A stretch of DNA of 6,444 bases from JANPBY01 sp031430645. GTDB taxonomy: Bacteria; Actinomycetota; Actinomycetes; DATJPE01. How positions within the stretch are numbered: position 1 is the stretch's first letter; the number at the start of each line of letters is the position of its first letter. The notes under the pieces are model-generated. The model saw nothing but the letters and a program-made list of their open reading frames with translations. It did no database searches and was not told the DNA's origin. This document shows positions 5,260-6,444 of this stretch, piece by piece. The stretch is taken from NCBI GenBank assembly GCA_031430645.1, contig JANPBY010000132.1, positions 1-6,444 on the forward strand, read 5' to 3'. The translations under genes and the position numbers were made by a program.

Positions 5260-5991
5260 CTAAACGACCGCGCCGTGGTCGGGGTCGTCGTCGTCGACCC
5301 GTCGGTCGTCCAGGGTTGCCACCAAGGTGACCAGCCCTCCGATGAACGCGCCCACGACGAACAACCCAGCCCAGCCGTCCAGCCGGTAGTTGGTGAAGAC
5401 CGCCGCGACCGCGATCAGCGGGGCACCCAAGACTCCCAACCAGGCAAAGCGCCGCATCGGGGTTCCTGTGGGCACCGGCGGCGGTGGCGGCGGCACATAC
5501 CCCTCGTCCAGCGCATCGAGCACCAGAGAAGCAGGGTCTTCGGGAGGCGGCTGCATGTCCGCGAACAGGTCGTCCCATCCCGAGGAACCGCTGATCACTC
5601 GCGCCGACGTGTCGCGGGTCTCCTCACTCGGGCCGGAGTCGCGCGGGGCGGTGCGCACCCCGAACTGAGAGACGATCTCGTCGAAGGTCGCATCCACCTC
5701 GGCTGCAGAGCGGCCGGGCGGAGCAGGATCGGGTGACTCCCCCCGTGCCGTACGCGCCAGCTGGGCGAGGACGGCCACAGCCCGCTCGCGCGCATTTGAG
5801 TCGACATAGAGCCGATCGGTGGGGCGGTTCGGCAGTTGTACGTCGAGGTAGGGCCCGGCCTCGCCAGCGTGAGGAGTGGCATAGGCGGCAACACCGGCTT
5901 CGCGCAGGGCCTCCAGCGCCGCATCGGCCACCCGGGGGTCCAGGTCTGCGACATGGGCCCACTGCTGTGCGGGCAAGCCGTTGTCACGCAC
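5260..5991 (-). CDS. Actinobacterial hypothetical membrane protein with two C-terminal TM segments
   Basis: 243 residues from GTG at 5991; the GGAG ribosome site is formed by the upstream gene's stop (TGAGGAG), five bases ahead. Layout: a small N-terminal alpha/beta domain (about 11-82) with ADLDPRVADAALEALREAGV, then YLDVQLPNRPTDRLYVD and a helix; an acidic, Ser/Pro-rich linker (about 83-166); a six-proline run (167-172); two membrane helices (about 183-199 and 206-227); and an acidic tail DDDDPDHGAVV. The ADLDPR opening and GAVV ending match an actinobacterial family that I recall as conserved hypothetical, sometimes filed as DUF308. The N-terminal helix-strand pattern loosely resembles small signal-transducing domains that compare an AL..AGI helix with a LYV strand; this is only resemblance. 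Most likely an inner-membrane protein with its large domain in the cytoplasm. It is coupled to the hydrolase gene (9-base gap), so they may act together at the membrane. Function unknown. Confidence 0.85.
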   Translation of the reverse strand: MRDNGLPAQQWAHVADLDPRVADAALEALREAGVAAYATPHAGEAGPYLDVQLPNRPTDRLYVDSNARERAVAVLAQLARTARGESPDPAPPGRSAAEVDATFDEIVSQFGVRTAPRDSGPSEETRDTSARVISGSSGWDDLFADMQPPPEDPASLVLDALDEGYVPPPPPPVPTGTPMRRFAWLGVLGAPLIAVAAVFTNYRLDGWAGLFVVGAFIGGLVTLVATLDDRRVDDDDPDHGAVV

Positions 5992-6000
5992 GCCTGCTCC

Positions 6001-6444
6001 TCAGCCGGAGGCCGGCGCGCTGTGCCGCTGAACGAAGTCCCACGCGCCGTCAAAGATCGCGGGGGCGTCGTAGTCGAGTGTCGCCACGTGGTAGCTCTTG
6101 TGGAGGAGTCGCTCCTCGGTCTGGTCGGACCCGAGGTGGCTGAGGATGTAGGCCGAGTTCGAAGGCTCGACGACGTGGTCCTGCGGGCTGCGGAACAGCA
6201 GCACCGGACATGTGACCCTGCCGAGATCGGACTTGGTCAGCGTCCAGAGCTTGGACATGGAGTACAGCGCCTTCAGGGGCACTCGGTCGTAGGCGACCTC
6301 GTCCTGGCCTGGCTTGGCGATGTCGTTGGAGATCCCAGCGAGTGAGGGAACTATGCGCTGCAGAACCGGCAGGGCCACGAACGCCTTGTTCTCGCTCTGG
6401 ACCGCCGGATTGACCAGCACGATTCCGGTGATCGCGTCCGGGTG
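6001..6444 (-). CDS. Alpha/beta-hydrolase (Est30-like carboxylesterase/monoacylglycerol lipase), C-terminal part
   Basis: The gene is cut by the right edge; 147 residues are visible and the frame is open to 6444, so GTG at 6420 is an internal valine (the sequence reads HPDAITGIVLVNPAV across it). VLVNPAV is the strand following the nucleophile elbow, whose GxSxGG must lie just outside the window. The cap region follows (about residues 16-70, including YDRVPLKALYSM), then PVLLFRSPQDHVVEP with the catalytic Asp at visible residue 89 (codon 6178-6180), and HKSYHVATLDYDAPAI with the catalytic His at 119 (codon 6088-6090). The SPQDHVV and SYHVATLDYD spacing is typical of the Est30/carboxylesterase and monoacylglycerol-lipase group, which hydrolyses short- to medium-chain esters in the cytosol. 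Its stop TGA supplies part of the ribosome site of the next gene. The natural substrate cannot be read from this part. Confidence 0.93.
   Translation of the reverse strand, partial: HPDAITGIVLVNPAVQSENKAFVALPVLQRIVPSLAGISNDIAKPGQDEVAYDRVPLKALYSMSKLWTLTKSDLGRVTCPVLLFRSPQDHVVEPSNSAYILSHLGSDQTEERLLHKSYHVATLDYDAPAIFDGAWDFVQRHSAPASG

Noticed and set aside
1..6444. tRNA/rRNA genes, CRISPR arrays, insertion sequences, phage attachment sites
   Set aside because: No cloverleaf, regularly spaced repeats, transposase-like protein or terminal inverted repeats were seen on either strand.

Overview
The window is high-GC DNA with strong G/C preference at third codon positions, frequent GTG starts and gene families typical of Actinomycetota. 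Several products (the SRPBCC tail, the ArsA-like ATPase with a small CxxCPxC protein, and the ADLDPR...GAVV membrane protein) match families I recall from Streptomyces and related actinomycetes. The sequence does not let me name a genus.

Layout. Positions 1-1781 hold a tight plus-strand operon: the tail of an SRPBCC/polyketide-cyclase-like protein, a single-domain ArsA/Get3-type ATPase with a C-terminal Hsp20-like domain, and a 115-residue protein with a CxxCPxC cluster that overlaps the ATPase stop by 4 bases. A short spacer with a GC hairpin separates this operon from genes converging on the minus strand.

Everything from 1867 to the right edge reads leftward. In transcription order these are: the C-terminal part of an alpha/beta-hydrolase (Est30-like carboxylesterase); a two-TM hypothetical protein coupled to it; a TIGR00300-family (LOR/SDH) protein, probably an archaeal-type NAD-dependent ornithine cyclodeaminase; two very small ORFs in the gap that follows (26 and 44 codons, the latter arginine-rich with clear codon bias and a good ribosome site); a 183-base leader rich in inverted repeats; and an overlapping tadE-tadG pair for the surface or secretion part of a Tad/Flp pilus-like system. 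No pilus ATPase, platform protein, prepilin or peptidase is visible here.

How they work together. The ArsA operon probably serves cytosolic handling of a protein or hydrophobic ligand rather than arsenic resistance, because there are no arsenite-binding cysteine triplets and no arsB, arsD or arsR. The TadE/TadG pair would act at the cell envelope and needs machinery encoded elsewhere. The TIGR00300 enzyme would link ornithine to proline. I see no mobile element, CRISPR array, rRNA or tRNA. The most interesting unlabelled stretch is 3519-3944.
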